A stretch of 64,000 bases of DNA, taken from NCBI GenBank assembly GCA_002335865.1, contig DDCY01000012.1, forward strand, positions 62,001 to 126,000. The letters are read 5' to 3'. The first letter of the stretch is position 1. Each line of letters starts with the position of its first letter. Below are positions 8,800 through 18,123 of the stretch, piece after piece. This stretch comes from Saprospiraceae bacterium UBA1994 (GTDB lineage Bacteria; Bacteroidota; Bacteroidia; Chitinophagales; Saprospiraceae). The translations under genes and the position numbers were made by a program. The notes beneath the pieces are model-generated. The model worked only from the letters and a program-made list of their open reading frames with translations. It had not been told where the DNA came from and ran no database searches.

Positions 8800-9999
8800 A
8801 TGGAGGGCATAGTAAGGTCAACAAAGACAGATCTATACACTGGACATGATTATTATGGAGTAGATGATCTACTTTCTGAAGATCACAGACTTGCAAGAGA
8901 TGCTGTGAGAGATTGGGTAAAGAAATCGGTAAGCCCTATCATCGAGGATTGTTACGAAAAAGCAGTTTGTCCAACACACTTATTTAAAGAATTAGCCGAT
9001 ATAGGTGCATTTGGTCCTAGTTTACCTGAAAAATATGGTGGAGGAGGAATGGATGAAATCGCATATGGTATTATTATGCAAGAGCTAGAAAGGTGTGATT
9101 CAGGTCTTAGATCTATGGCATCGGTACAAGGTTCTTTAGTTATGTATCCCATATATAAGTATGCTACCGAGGAGCAGAAGGTGAAATACTTGCCTAAGTT
9201 AGGTAGTGGTGAATTTATCGGTTGTTTTGGTTTGACTGAGCCTGATCATGGCTCTAATCCAGGAGGTATGACGACTAATATCGTTGACGATGGAGATGCA
9301 TATATTCTTAATGGAGCTAAAATGTGGATTACTAACTCTCCTATAGCCGATTTAGCTGTAGTTTGGGCTAAAGACGAACAAGGAAAGATTAGAGGTATGG
9401 TCGTAGAGACTGGTACGCCAGGATTTACGACTCCAGAGATACATGGTAAATTATCACTCAGAGCAAGTATTACAGGTGAGCTTGTATTTGAAGATGTAAG
9501 AGTACCAAAAGAGCAAATATTTCCAGATGTTAAAGGACTCAAAGGACCTCTATCTTGTCTATCCAAAGCGAGATACGGTATCGCATGGGGAGCAATAGGA
9601 GCGGCATTAGACTGTTATGATTCTTCATTGAGATATACTATGCAGAGAGAGCAATTCGGTAAGCCTCTTGCTGGGTTCCAGCTTACTCAAAAGAAACTTG
9701 CAGAGATGATCACTGAGATCACTAAAGCCCAACTTATGGTATGGAGGTTAGGTACATTAGCTAACGAAGGTAAAGCTACTCCTGCACAGATATCAATGGC
9801 AAAGCGAAGCAGCTGCGAGATAGCATTAAAGATAGCCAGAGAGGCTAGACAAATGCATGGAGGAATGGGTATTACTAATGAGTATTCGATTATGCGACAT
9901 ATGGCTAATTTGGAGACTGTTCTTACGTATGAAGGTACACATGATATTCACTTATTGATTACTGGTATGGATATTACAGGACTTAATGCATTTAAGTAG
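8800..9999 (+). CDS. gcdH: Glutaryl-CoA dehydrogenase-like acyl-CoA dehydrogenase
   Basis: A 399-residue flavoprotein. Glutaryl-CoA dehydrogenase oxidises and decarboxylates glutaryl-CoA to crotonyl-CoA in lysine and tryptophan breakdown. Supporting segments are LRSMASVQGSLVMYPI, whose arginine (R104) matches the residue that binds the substrate carboxylate in GCDH, FGLTEPDHGSNPGGM (acyl-CoA dehydrogenase signature), and TYEGTHDIH at the C-terminus, giving the catalytic glutamate at E378. RQMHGGMGITNEY is also typical. Length is normal. The start at 8800 keeps the complete N-terminal helical domain; a short upstream frame at 8634 is noise. A clear intrinsic terminator follows, so the gene appears to be transcribed alone. 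Symbol is by family resemblance, not by test. Confidence 0.9.
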   Translation: MEGIVRSTKTDLYTGHDYYGVDDLLSEDHRLARDAVRDWVKKSVSPIIEDCYEKAVCPTHLFKELADIGAFGPSLPEKYGGGGMDEIAYGIIMQELERCDSGLRSMASVQGSLVMYPIYKYATEEQKVKYLPKLGSGEFIGCFGLTEPDHGSNPGGMTTNIVDDGDAYILNGAKMWITNSPIADLAVVWAKDEQGKIRGMVVETGTPGFTTPEIHGKLSLRASITGELVFEDVRVPKEQIFPDVKGLKGPLSCLSKARYGIAWGAIGAALDCYDSSLRYTMQREQFGKPLAGFQLTQKKLAEMITEITKAQLMVWRLGTLANEGKATPAQISMAKRSSCEIALKIAREARQMHGGMGITNEYSIMRHMANLETVLTYEGTHDIHLLITGMDITGLNAFK

Positions 10000-10027
10000 T
10001 GGAATAATACAACATGATATAGTAAAG

Positions 10028-10056
10028 GCCACTCGATAATTTTGAGTGGCTTTTTT
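10028..10056 (+). terminator. Intrinsic terminator of gcdH
   Basis: A perfect 7-bp stem, GCCACTC (10028-10034) and GAGTGGC (10044-10050), with a 9-nt loop and a run of six T. It lies 28 bp past the gcdH stop codon. Confidence 0.9.
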
Positions 10057-10101
10057 GTAATAGGAATTATCTATCTTCATATAAAATTAGATATTATTTA
10101 A

Positions 10102-10410
10102 ATGGGATTTTTAGGAAAAAGTCGGAAGCCAAAACCTTTTGGATTTATACCAAGGTTTTATGATGAGCAAAAGGAAGAAAGAAACAAACGTCTCAACATG
10201 TTAAATAATCCTGATGATATTGATATGGCAAAAGATAGAATTAAATCTGGTTTGCGAGCTACTTATCGCGGTGATGCAGCCTATAAAAAACAACAAACTA
10301 AAAGGGCTAATTGGAGATTGTTTTATATCATTGTTATTTTAATATTTGTCAGTTACTTGATATTGAAATCTACGGTTATTACTAATTTTATGGAGAAGAT
10401 TGGAGGGTAA
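10102..10410 (+). CDS. Small conserved Bacteroidota membrane protein
   Basis: A 102-residue protein with a basic, Arg/Lys-rich cytoplasmic part (residues 1-73, including KPKPFGFIPRFYDEQKEERN) and one C-terminal membrane helix (about 74-91, LFYIIVILIFVSYLIL). The layout, a short FxPRFYD-type motif followed by a charged helix and a tail anchor, resembles a small family common in Bacteroidota that is often mislabelled as riboflavin synthase beta subunit; it has no lumazine or riboflavin synthase features. That comparison is from memory. It is preceded by a terminator, so it must have its own promoter, which was not identified. Function unknown. Confidence 0.7.
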   Translation: MGFLGKSRKPKPFGFIPRFYDEQKEERNKRLNMLNNPDDIDMAKDRIKSGLRATYRGDAAYKKQQTKRANWRLFYIIVILIFVSYLILKSTVITNFMEKIGG

Positions 10411-10554
10411 AGTTTAGGGTTACTTTGTAATAATTTATTCGTTTGTTCCTGAAGTAACAGGTGTTTTCACTTTGTTCCTGCGTTAAAATATTTTACTAGA
10501 CTAATCTTCAGCCGAGTTATGAGAAAACATTCAAAGAATGAGAGATTCTATATC

Positions 10555-11562
10555 CTAAAACGATCCGTCAGATTCCTTATAAATTACCGCCGTTACTACC
10601 TGACCAACTACTTTTAACGTACGCTTAGATACGATATCAATATTGTCTTTGTGTGTATGGTGATAGTGACCGAAAGATGTCTCTCCTGTTGTAGGATCTT
10701 TAGGCATATTTATTATATCCACCATAGGAAATTGGCGATGTGTCATCACGTAATAATGGTCATCAGTAATCTGTCCAGCTTTAAAATTTTGAAAATAATC
10801 TGAGTATCCCATACCTCTGGCAAGACCCCAAATTTTCTTTTGAATTTCTCCTGCATTAGCGAAAGAGAAACCCTCAAGACCAAACTGTGCATCTTTGGCT
10901 CCAACCATATCTAGTAAAATTCCAAATGTAGCTTTATAGTTAGGCACATGAGGATTCTTTCCCCAGTACTGAGAACCTAGACACCAAGTTGTTTGAGCAC
11001 CATTCGAATCGCCCTGATCTTCTGCATCGAAGAGTACAATATCAATTCCTAGATCAATAGGATTTTCTTTGACCATATTAGCGATCTCCAGTAGTATAGC
11101 CGTTCCTGTAGCACCATCATCAGCACCCATGATAGGTTTTTCTTGCATCGATTTATCTTCATCTTTCTCAGCGATTAATCTACTATCCCAGTGAGCAGCG
11201 AGCATAATACGGTGAGTGTTTTTTGGATTAAACGAAGCGATAATATTATAAGATTCTTTATCTTCCAAGCCCAAAAAAGATGCTTTGAATTCTTGCACTT
11301 GTACATCTGCACCAACAGCTTTTAGTTGTTCTACGTACCAATTTTTAGTTGCTTTATGTTCTGGAGTACCTGGAATACGATGACCAAATGACAACTGTTT
11401 CTCTACTAGAGCATATGCTTTGTCTCCATCAAACTTGGGCACCTTTACTCTCGGCTTTTGCGCTGTTGGCTTAGGGGTTGATTCAGTAGGATTATCATTT
11501 TTGCATGATGAAACCCCTAATAGTAGGCTAAGCGAAAGAATAAGTATAGATAGATGCTTCAT
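10555..11562 (-). CDS. M28-family lipoprotein, glutaminyl-peptide cyclotransferase-like
   Basis: A 335-residue secreted lipoprotein (lipobox LLGVSSC, C20, followed by KND). The body is an M28 metallopeptidase fold with zinc-site residues in AAHWDSR, GADDGATG, DAEDQGD and the final HHTHKDNID segment. The set HWDSR...GADDGASG...FxDxEDxG is the pattern of M28 proteins related to glutaminyl cyclases, which convert N-terminal glutamine to pyroglutamate; in Bacteroidota many secreted proteins carry N-terminal glutamine after signal cleavage, and such an enzyme would act in the periplasm. An aminopeptidase activity is the alternative. It is followed by cysS in the opposite gene order on the same strand, with no evident functional link. 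Confidence 0.85.
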   Translation of the reverse strand: MKHLSILILSLSLLLGVSSCKNDNPTESTPKPTAQKPRVKVPKFDGDKAYALVEKQLSFGHRIPGTPEHKATKNWYVEQLKAVGADVQVQEFKASFLGLEDKESYNIIASFNPKNTHRIMLAAHWDSRLIAEKDEDKSMQEKPIMGADDGATGTAILLEIANMVKENPIDLGIDIVLFDAEDQGDSNGAQTTWCLGSQYWGKNPHVPNYKATFGILLDMVGAKDAQFGLEGFSFANAGEIQKKIWGLARGMGYSDYFQNFKAGQITDDHYYVMTHRQFPMVDIINMPKDPTTGETSFGHYHHTHKDNIDIVSKRTLKVVGQVVTAVIYKESDGSF

Positions 11563-11656
11563 TTATTATTAATGTTGAAATGTCAAGACAAGATTCAACA
11601 AGCTAGTTTTTTCTTGCCTGCGATTGTTTATATATTAGTTAACGATCTAGAGACAT

Positions 11657-13144
11657 TTAAATTGACCATGTCGTTCCATCTTTTCCATCTTTGATCTGTA
11701 TCTCTAGTTCTTTAAGACTATCACGAATCTTATCTGATATACCCCAGTTTTTGCTTTCTCTTGCTTCTTGTCTGAGTTCTATGACTAATTGCATAAGACC
11801 ATCTAATACTTCTCCACCTGCACCTCCAGCAGTATCATCCATAAGGCCAAATACATCGAAGATAATTCCTTTAAGTTTACTCTGTACAGTATTTAATGTC
11901 TCTTGAGAAATTTCGGCTAATGACACCTTACCAGACTTTAGACTATTAATCTTCGTAACGATTTCAAATATGCTTGCTATGGCTCTAGGAGTATTAAAAT
12001 CGTCATCCATATGCTTATATACATCTTCGACGAGATCAAGTATCTCTTTGTTAATTGCACTATCATTATTTTTGGCTGTGCCCTGAATATTGCTGAGAGT
12101 CTTGAGGCCTTCCATAAATCGCTTATACCCTTTCTCTGCTGCTTGTAGTACACTATCTGACAAATCTGAAGTAGATCTGTAATGTGACTGTAGGAAGAAG
12201 AATCGAACTACCATTGGACTATATCCCTTGCTGATGTGCTCACTCTCTCCACTGAATAGTTTCGGTGGCATGATACTATTACCGTCACTCTTAGACATTT
12301 TCTTGCCATTCATGAGTAGCATATTGGTGTGTAGCCAATAGTTGACTGGTGAACATCCACATGATCCCATGTTTTGAGCAATCTCGTTTTCATGGTGAGG
12401 AAACTTAAGGTCGTTACCTCCACCGTGTATATCAAATCTCTCACCGAGGTACTTTGTACTCATTGCAGAACACTCAAGGTGCCATCCAGGAAATCCTTCA
12501 GACCACGGAGAATTCCATTTCATAATATGCTCTGGTGCCGCCTTCATCCATATCGCAAAATCTGATGGGTGGCGTTTATCTTCTTGATTTTTAAGGTTAT
12601 CTCTAGACTCTGCTTTTAGGTCTTCGATCTTACGGCCAGATAGCTTACCATATTCACCAGTATCTTCTGCTAGCTTGAGAGTATCAAAGTAAACTGATCC
12701 GTTCGCTTCGTATGCATAGCCATTATTAATAATCTGCTCTACCATCTCTATCTGTTCTATGATATGGGCAGTAGCGCGAGGCTCAATACTCGGTTTTTTA
12801 GTGTTGAATACTTCCATCATATGATGAAAGCCATTAGAGTACTTCTGTACCACTTCCATTGGCTCAAGCTTCTCAGCTTTGGCACCTTTGAGGATACGAT
12901 CTTCACCATCGTCAAGCAAGTGCCCTACATCAGTGATATTACGTACATATCTTACCTTGTATCCGAGGTATACTAGATATCTATAAATCATATCAAATCG
13001 TACAAAAGTCATACAATTACCCATATGTACATCATTATAGACAGTAGGTCCACACACGTACATTCCTACATATCCTTCAGTAATCGGTTTGAATACTTCT
13101 TTCTCGCCACTTAGGCTATTGTATATCTTAAGCTCTCTATTCAT
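11657..13144 (-). CDS. cysS: Cysteinyl-tRNA synthetase
   Basis: A 495-residue class I aminoacyl-tRNA synthetase that charges tRNA-Cys. The zinc and HIGH region reads YVCGPTVYNDVHMGN (C31; HIGH-type motif HMGN at 40-43), FPGWHLECSAMS supplies a further zinc cysteine, HGGGNDLKFPHHENE is the expected zinc-histidine segment, and the KMSKS motif is intact (KKMSKSDGN). Length is slightly above that of E. coli CysRS (461). The final residues (GKDGTTW) are the common family C-terminus. A bidirectional-looking terminator lies upstream, at the end of the PKD gene, so cysS has its own promoter. Confidence 0.97.
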   Translation of the reverse strand: MNRELKIYNSLSGEKEVFKPITEGYVGMYVCGPTVYNDVHMGNCMTFVRFDMIYRYLVYLGYKVRYVRNITDVGHLLDDGEDRILKGAKAEKLEPMEVVQKYSNGFHHMMEVFNTKKPSIEPRATAHIIEQIEMVEQIINNGYAYEANGSVYFDTLKLAEDTGEYGKLSGRKIEDLKAESRDNLKNQEDKRHPSDFAIWMKAAPEHIMKWNSPWSEGFPGWHLECSAMSTKYLGERFDIHGGGNDLKFPHHENEIAQNMGSCGCSPVNYWLHTNMLLMNGKKMSKSDGNSIMPPKLFSGESEHISKGYSPMVVRFFFLQSHYRSTSDLSDSVLQAAEKGYKRFMEGLKTLSNIQGTAKNNDSAINKEILDLVEDVYKHMDDDFNTPRAIASIFEIVTKINSLKSGKVSLAEISQETLNTVQSKLKGIIFDVFGLMDDTAGGAGGEVLDGLMQLVIELRQEARESKNWGISDKIRDSLKELEIQIKDGKDGTTWSI

Positions 13145-13246
13145 AACTACAAAAATACGATGATAATATATATATCATATAGTGGAATGCGTTAATGTGT
13201 ATTCTAATTGATTCGGATGTTTCTTTGGATACTATATAGGCGAATA

Positions 13247-13284
13247 AAAAAATGACTTGCAAACTAAATTTGCAAGTCATTTTT
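13247..13284 (-). terminator. Intrinsic terminator after the PKD/T9SS cargo gene
   Basis: A perfect 14-bp stem, AAATGACTTGCAAA (13250-13263) and TTTGCAAGTCATTT (13269-13282), with a 5-nt loop. A-runs and T-runs flank both sides, so it could work in both directions. It lies 23 bp past the end of the PKD gene and ends the T9SS unit read from 19.2 kb. Confidence 0.9.
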
Positions 13285-13306
13285 CAAATTTTCTTGATTT
13301 TACCTT

Positions 13307-16300
13307 TTATCTTAGTAGTGTCACATCTCCCTTGAATACACGGATATTTCGTCGATCTGGATCATTAGGAATATCACCAACTAATCTAACTATTATATAA
13401 TATCCGTAAACTTCGGGCGGAACTTGTTCACCATCTCGAGTTCCATCCCATCCGGTTAGTCCATTAGTATTATCGTAGACAGTTTCTCCCCATCTATTGT
13501 ACACTCTGAATTCTTCATATTCAAGAATTCCCTGACCTTTGATAGTGTCAATCTTTTCAGCTACTCTAAAAAATTCATTCTGGCCATCACCATTAGGTGT
13601 AAATAAACTTGGAACAGCAATAACAGTTGGTACTGGTAAAACTGTTATTTCATATCTTATTGAATTACAGTTTTCAGCATCGATATATTGTAGTATATAG
13701 GTATAACAACTGTCAGTATTCGAATCAGCGATTGGAGGAGAACAATCTTCACATACCAAAGCTAATGGAGCTTCTATTACTGTTAAGAGATCGGTATTAA
13801 TAGTATCTGATATCACGTCAAATAGAGCATCTTGACCCTTTTCGACAGTAATAGTATCAATAATAAGTTGTTCAAGATTATTATTAAAAAAGATATCTTG
13901 TGTAACTACTGCTTCGCAAGCAATCCCTTCCGATAGTAGCGATAATGTTGCAATTGTTGAATTGCCAATAACATCTTCACCTATTGTCTGTGATATAGGA
14001 TCAACGTTGTCAAAGACCTCTCCAAATCCAAAATCCCAAGACCAACTAGCTACTCCCATAGTATCTATTAAATTAAAGGTGATGCTTTCACCTTTGCATA
14101 TTTCATTAGTACTCATTTCAAAATTTCCTTGAGCACCTACTACTGTATAGTTGGAAAAGATTGTGTCTGCACAGCCGTAATCTGAAGCTACAATCATCGC
14201 CACATCATGAGTACCTATTGGGAAAGTAAGAGTAGGATTTTGATTCAATGAATTACCTCCTGCACCCGCACCCCATAGATAACTTACTGGATTACCGTTT
14301 AATGTAGAATTGTCTTCAAAATTAATTGTACCTGGATCACATATCGCATCTCCTTGCACTAATAATATACCATCATTAAATGCGCTAAATGCTGCCTCTG
14401 GAGGATCTGTTACAAGTATCTGGATAGATTGCTCATTTTGGCAACCTGTAGACTCTTCCGTAAGGTTAAGTGTTATGATATAAATACCTGATGTGATGTA
14501 CTGTATTGTATCCGTAGAATCACTACTAGATTGTCCATTTCCAAAATTCCATATATACTCCAATGTCGATCCTTGATCAGTAATATCAGTAGCCACAAAC
14601 TCTACCTCTCCTCCAATACATATTGGCGCAGGATCTGCTGTGATTTCAGTTAGTGGGCGATATACTTCTATATTCCTTTGTATAGTATCTCTACAGCCTA
14701 GAGCGTCTTCAACGGCTAAGAATATTGGTAGTTCTTCTAGATTGAGACTGAAAAAATTAAAAGTTTGGGATGGATTAGGGTTTTGAGAAAATTCATTGAT
14801 GTTTCCAAGCCCGTTTGCTCCTTCCAAATAACTCCAAGCGACTATCGTGGTATCACTAGTAGTCATATCCGTAAATGTGACTTCATTGGGAAAACAGATT
14901 GGTTCTTTATCAAATTCGAAAATTGGCTGTATGGTAAATACATTTACGGTATCAGTAACGGCTTGTGTACACCCATTGATATCTTCTACAGTAAGCGTAA
15001 CTACATCTATACCAGTGTTTGGAAATATATGTTGGATTACAGCTTCTCCTACTTGACGAGGTCTACCATTTTGTTGGAATGACCAAGTATATCCTTTACT
15101 ACAATCATCATCTACATCGATAGACAGCGATGCATCTAGATCGTAAAGTACATTGTCACAAAGATTTTCTGGAAGATCAAACATTGGAACTAGATCTCTT
15201 GCATGGATTACTACCGAGTCGATATGACTTGGACATCCAGTAGTTTCATTGAAAGCTTCTAAGTACACTGTATAATCTCCAGACTCTGGAAAAGTATGTG
15301 TGAAGAAGGAGTCTGTATATGTTACATCTACTCCTGTGGTATCCTCTATAGACCATAATATACTCGTTGCCATCTGACTGCTATCAGAGAACATTACAAC
15401 AAGGGGATCATCACAATTGACCATATACCATAAATCAGCTCTTGGTCCATTGACGGTTATAGCGTCTTCATCAGTGATAATAGTTCGACACCCATTATAA
15501 TCGACGGTGTATTCTATATCAAAAACTCCAGTATTACTTATGAAGGCATGCTCCAAGACGCTTTCCCCTTCACAATGGTGTGATCTGCCATCATCTGTAC
15601 TTAGATTAAATGCATCTATTCTAGGATCTATATTAATCGCGTTGAGTGTTACAGTATCTCCAAAGCAAATTTGCGATATGTCTAGTTCGTATTCAATATT
15701 GATTGGCTCACCTACTTCTATCAATACAGCCCAAGACGTATCGATACACCCAGCTTCATTTTCTACAACTAATGTAACCAAGTACTCTCCTGGATCATTG
15801 AATATATAAGTGTGGTCGTCATTATTCGTAAATGTCTGAGTATCACCATTACCATAGTCATAAGAATAGGTAAGAATGGGTTCAAATGATGTACTAGTAT
15901 CTTGGAATGTGACTCCGAGCGGTGCACACCCATGGTGTACAGTTGGTATGAAATGCGCCTCTGGTAGTTGTTGTGAATAGTAATCATCTAATGTGGCTAC
16001 ACAGCCTTGAAAGGTAGTAACGACTAATTCTATTAATACAGAATCTTCAACATTGACATAGAACGAATCTCTTGGAGGAGTTTCATATGTAGCGGTATAT
16101 GTCATTCCACCTGGCACATCAAACCAAATATAACTCGCGAATGGTTCTGTCGTTGTGATATTTACTATTGTAGGGTTGATACAGGTATTTACTGGATCAA
16201 TGATCACTGCTACTTCAGGATCTTGGATGAACACTTGGAATGTCGTATCAACAATACAATCGGCATCACCACCTAGTTGTCCTACCATATTGATAGTCAC

Positions 16301-17272
16301 AAGTCCAGCTTCATCAAATATTACAACTGGTTCTTTAACATCATCTTCTGTTTGTAGTGTAACAGACTCAGGAAATGTCCATTGGAAACTATTAGCAGCA
16401 GTGTTATTAGTCAAAATAGTAGAAACGCCAATACACAATGTATCATTGAATCCAAAGTCTGCGAGAGGCGCTCCGATGCTAATAGTCCTTGTGAATGTCG
16501 ATACACAATCTCCTTTAGTAAGTGTAAGTTCTGCTTCGTAGACTCCTTTTTCTGTATACTGATGTATAGTATTGGTCGGATCGGTAGATGATTCGCTATC
16601 TCCAAAGTCCCAATTATACTCAACTTCAGCTAATGTTTGGCCGCTGGCAAAAAATATTGTTGCTGGTACATCACAAGTAGCACTAGGATTGGCAGTGAAA
16701 AATGCATTTAATACAGGTTCAACAGAAACATCAATAAAATTTTCGAATAATTCTGAATTGTTACATCCTGCAATATCTGTAAGTATTTCCAAACTTACGG
16801 ACTTCAAACCTGGCTGAGCGTAGAAGTGTATAGGATTTTGCTGGCTAGACGTGGATCCATCTCCAAACGTCCATAAATATCCAGTCACAGTAATACCCGT
16901 AGGCACTTCACTATTATTTGTAAATTGAAATCTACGCGGATTACATGGATCGATTAGAGTGGCATCTATTTGTACATCGATATCTGGAAGTACAGTGATA
17001 GTAACTGTACCTACCTCACTACCACCAGTACCCTCATTGAGTGATACTACATAGACTCCTGGAGTAGAGAAAATATGTGAAGGCGCAGCCTCAACAGATC
17101 CAGCGGTTCCGTCTTTAAAATCCCAAAAGAATGCAGCCTGTCCTGCTGGAGGAGAAAAGTTTACTTCTAAGGGTACACACCCTTCTATGACATTGGCAGT
17201 CTGAGCGCTAGCAAAATGTGTTGCTAATGTCAGTATGCTGATGGAGAAAAGTAATTTATATATCGTATTCAT
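13307..17272 (-). CDS. Giant PKD-repeat surface protein with type B T9SS sorting domain
   Basis: A 1321-residue secreted protein. A signal peptide (about 1-23, ending FASAQ) is followed by roughly ten PKD-like beta-sandwich repeats, recognisable by variants of YxWxFGDG, HxYxxPGxYxVxL and the interspersed C residues (for example VTGYLWTFGDGSTSS, YNWDFGDSESSTD, YIWNFGNGQSSSD). The last 95 residues form a gliding-motility-associated (CHU_C, type B) sorting domain: PSLFTPNGDGQNEFF, FRVYNRWGETVYD, and the terminal VFKGDVTLLR. Type B domains direct export by the T9SS and, in the studied cases, need a PorP/SprF-like partner. Such a partner is the first gene of this unit, with an M43 protease between (47 bp spacing). 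PKD arrays usually serve as spacers or binding modules in adhesins. Function is inferred from architecture only. Confidence 0.9.
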   Translation of the reverse strand: MNTIYKLLFSISILTLATHFASAQTANVIEGCVPLEVNFSPPAGQAAFFWDFKDGTAGSVEAAPSHIFSTPGVYVVSLNEGTGGSEVGTVTITVLPDIDVQIDATLIDPCNPRRFQFTNNSEVPTGITVTGYLWTFGDGSTSSQQNPIHFYAQPGLKSVSLEILTDIAGCNNSELFENFIDVSVEPVLNAFFTANPSATCDVPATIFFASGQTLAEVEYNWDFGDSESSTDPTNTIHQYTEKGVYEAELTLTKGDCVSTFTRTISIGAPLADFGFNDTLCIGVSTILTNNTAANSFQWTFPESVTLQTEDDVKEPVVIFDEAGLVTINMVGQLGGDADCIVDTTFQVFIQDPEVAVIIDPVNTCINPTIVNITTTEPFASYIWFDVPGGMTYTATYETPPRDSFYVNVEDSVLIELVVTTFQGCVATLDDYYSQQLPEAHFIPTVHHGCAPLGVTFQDTSTSFEPILTYSYDYGNGDTQTFTNNDDHTYIFNDPGEYLVTLVVENEAGCIDTSWAVLIEVGEPINIEYELDISQICFGDTVTLNAINIDPRIDAFNLSTDDGRSHHCEGESVLEHAFISNTGVFDIEYTVDYNGCRTIITDEDAITVNGPRADLWYMVNCDDPLVVMFSDSSQMATSILWSIEDTTGVDVTYTDSFFTHTFPESGDYTVYLEAFNETTGCPSHIDSVVIHARDLVPMFDLPENLCDNVLYDLDASLSIDVDDDCSKGYTWSFQQNGRPRQVGEAVIQHIFPNTGIDVVTLTVEDINGCTQAVTDTVNVFTIQPIFEFDKEPICFPNEVTFTDMTTSDTTIVAWSYLEGANGLGNINEFSQNPNPSQTFNFFSLNLEELPIFLAVEDALGCRDTIQRNIEVYRPLTEITADPAPICIGGEVEFVATDITDQGSTLEYIWNFGNGQSSSDSTDTIQYITSGIYIITLNLTEESTGCQNEQSIQILVTDPPEAAFSAFNDGILLVQGDAICDPGTINFEDNSTLNGNPVSYLWGAGAGGNSLNQNPTLTFPIGTHDVAMIVASDYGCADTIFSNYTVVGAQGNFEMSTNEICKGESITFNLIDTMGVASWSWDFGFGEVFDNVDPISQTIGEDVIGNSTIATLSLLSEGIACEAVVTQDIFFNNNLEQLIIDTITVEKGQDALFDVISDTINTDLLTVIEAPLALVCEDCSPPIADSNTDSCYTYILQYIDAENCNSIRYEITVLPVPTVIAVPSLFTPNGDGQNEFFRVAEKIDTIKGQGILEYEEFRVYNRWGETVYDNTNGLTGWDGTRDGEQVPPEVYGYYIIVRLVGDIPNDPDRRNIRVFKGDVTLLR

Positions 17273-17319
17273 ATTGTTTGTCTTTATTCAATAGTTAGGG
17301 TTTTAATTATGGTTTTTGT

Positions 17320-18084
17320 CTACCACATTTTACGATCGCTGTTTAGCCATGTATTGGCCATCTTTATATATTGACCTCTTGTAAACCCACAATCACAACC
17401 ATAATAAGACATAATATTACCCACATCAGGTTGATAAAATTCTCCATTGATATCTGTACCAGTAAATATAAATTCGCAATTATCTCCGAGCCATTGTATC
17501 TGAGAATCTTCTATATATGGATCTGCTGGCGTATCGCATATAAGGTCTCCTACTAGATCACAATTGGAACCATCTACATTTTCCACGCCACTTCCTTCGA
17601 ATGTATGTAGTAACCCAAATAAGTGCCCCATCTCGTGAGGAAGACATCCTCCTTTTATGTAGATCTTAGCATTGTTTTCATTGGCTATTTGACCGAGATT
17701 AGCAAATCCACATAAGTTAGGATCATCAAATCGATCTACCAGATAGATATTGATTCTATTCTCTTGGTAAAAGAGTCTGTTGATTTCATCAACTCTATAA
17801 TCTCTACTGAGCGAATCCCAAGACCAATTCTCGAGAGTATCAATTTTGCAGATTTCAAATTGAGCACATATAGGAGCAAAATATTGATTAGTTGCAGCTA
17901 TCTCTGCTTCCATAGCCTCTGTATCCCAACTAGTGGTACGAAGACTATCTAGTGTTACATGGAAATAGACTGAGAAGGTTTTGTTAATACAAGGCAACTC
18001 CTTATCGAGAGTGTGTAGATCTTGAGCACTTATACTCAGACTGCACATGACTGCTGCTATTAGTGAAAGGATATATTTTTTCAT
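17320..18084 (-). CDS. Secreted M43-type zinc metalloprotease (pappalysin-like)
   Basis: A 254-residue protein with signal peptide (about 1-20, ending SISAQ). The metzincin motif HExxHxxGxxH is intact as HEMGHLFGLLH (150-160, catalytic E151), followed by the M43 signature CDTPADP (183-189) and a Met-turn NIMSYYGCDCGFTRGQ (M225). Seven or more cysteines in the mature part suggest disulfides. It is close to the minimum for a lone catalytic domain and, unlike many M43 proteins of Bacteroidota, has no visible T9SS sorting domain, so it may stay in the periplasm or leave by another route. It sits between the PorP/SprF-like gene and the PKD cargo gene with 39 and 47 bp gaps, implying one transcript. 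Processing of the cargo is an attractive but untested idea. Confidence 0.9.
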   Translation of the reverse strand: MKKYILSLIAAVMCSLSISAQDLHTLDKELPCINKTFSVYFHVTLDSLRTTSWDTEAMEAEIAATNQYFAPICAQFEICKIDTLENWSWDSLSRDYRVDEINRLFYQENRINIYLVDRFDDPNLCGFANLGQIANENNAKIYIKGGCLPHEMGHLFGLLHTFEGSGVENVDGSNCDLVGDLICDTPADPYIEDSQIQWLGDNCEFIFTGTDINGEFYQPDVGNIMSYYGCDCGFTRGQYIKMANTWLNSDRKMW

Positions 18085-18123
18085 GTTTATATTATTTTTT
18101 TGGCGTAAAAATATGGTTGGGTA

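Noticed and set aside
13150..13157. TATTTTTG as a promoter for a leaderless cysS
   Set aside because: It fits TAnnTTTG, but in AT-rich DNA this less specific form is common, and it lies only 6 bp from the start codon with no other support.
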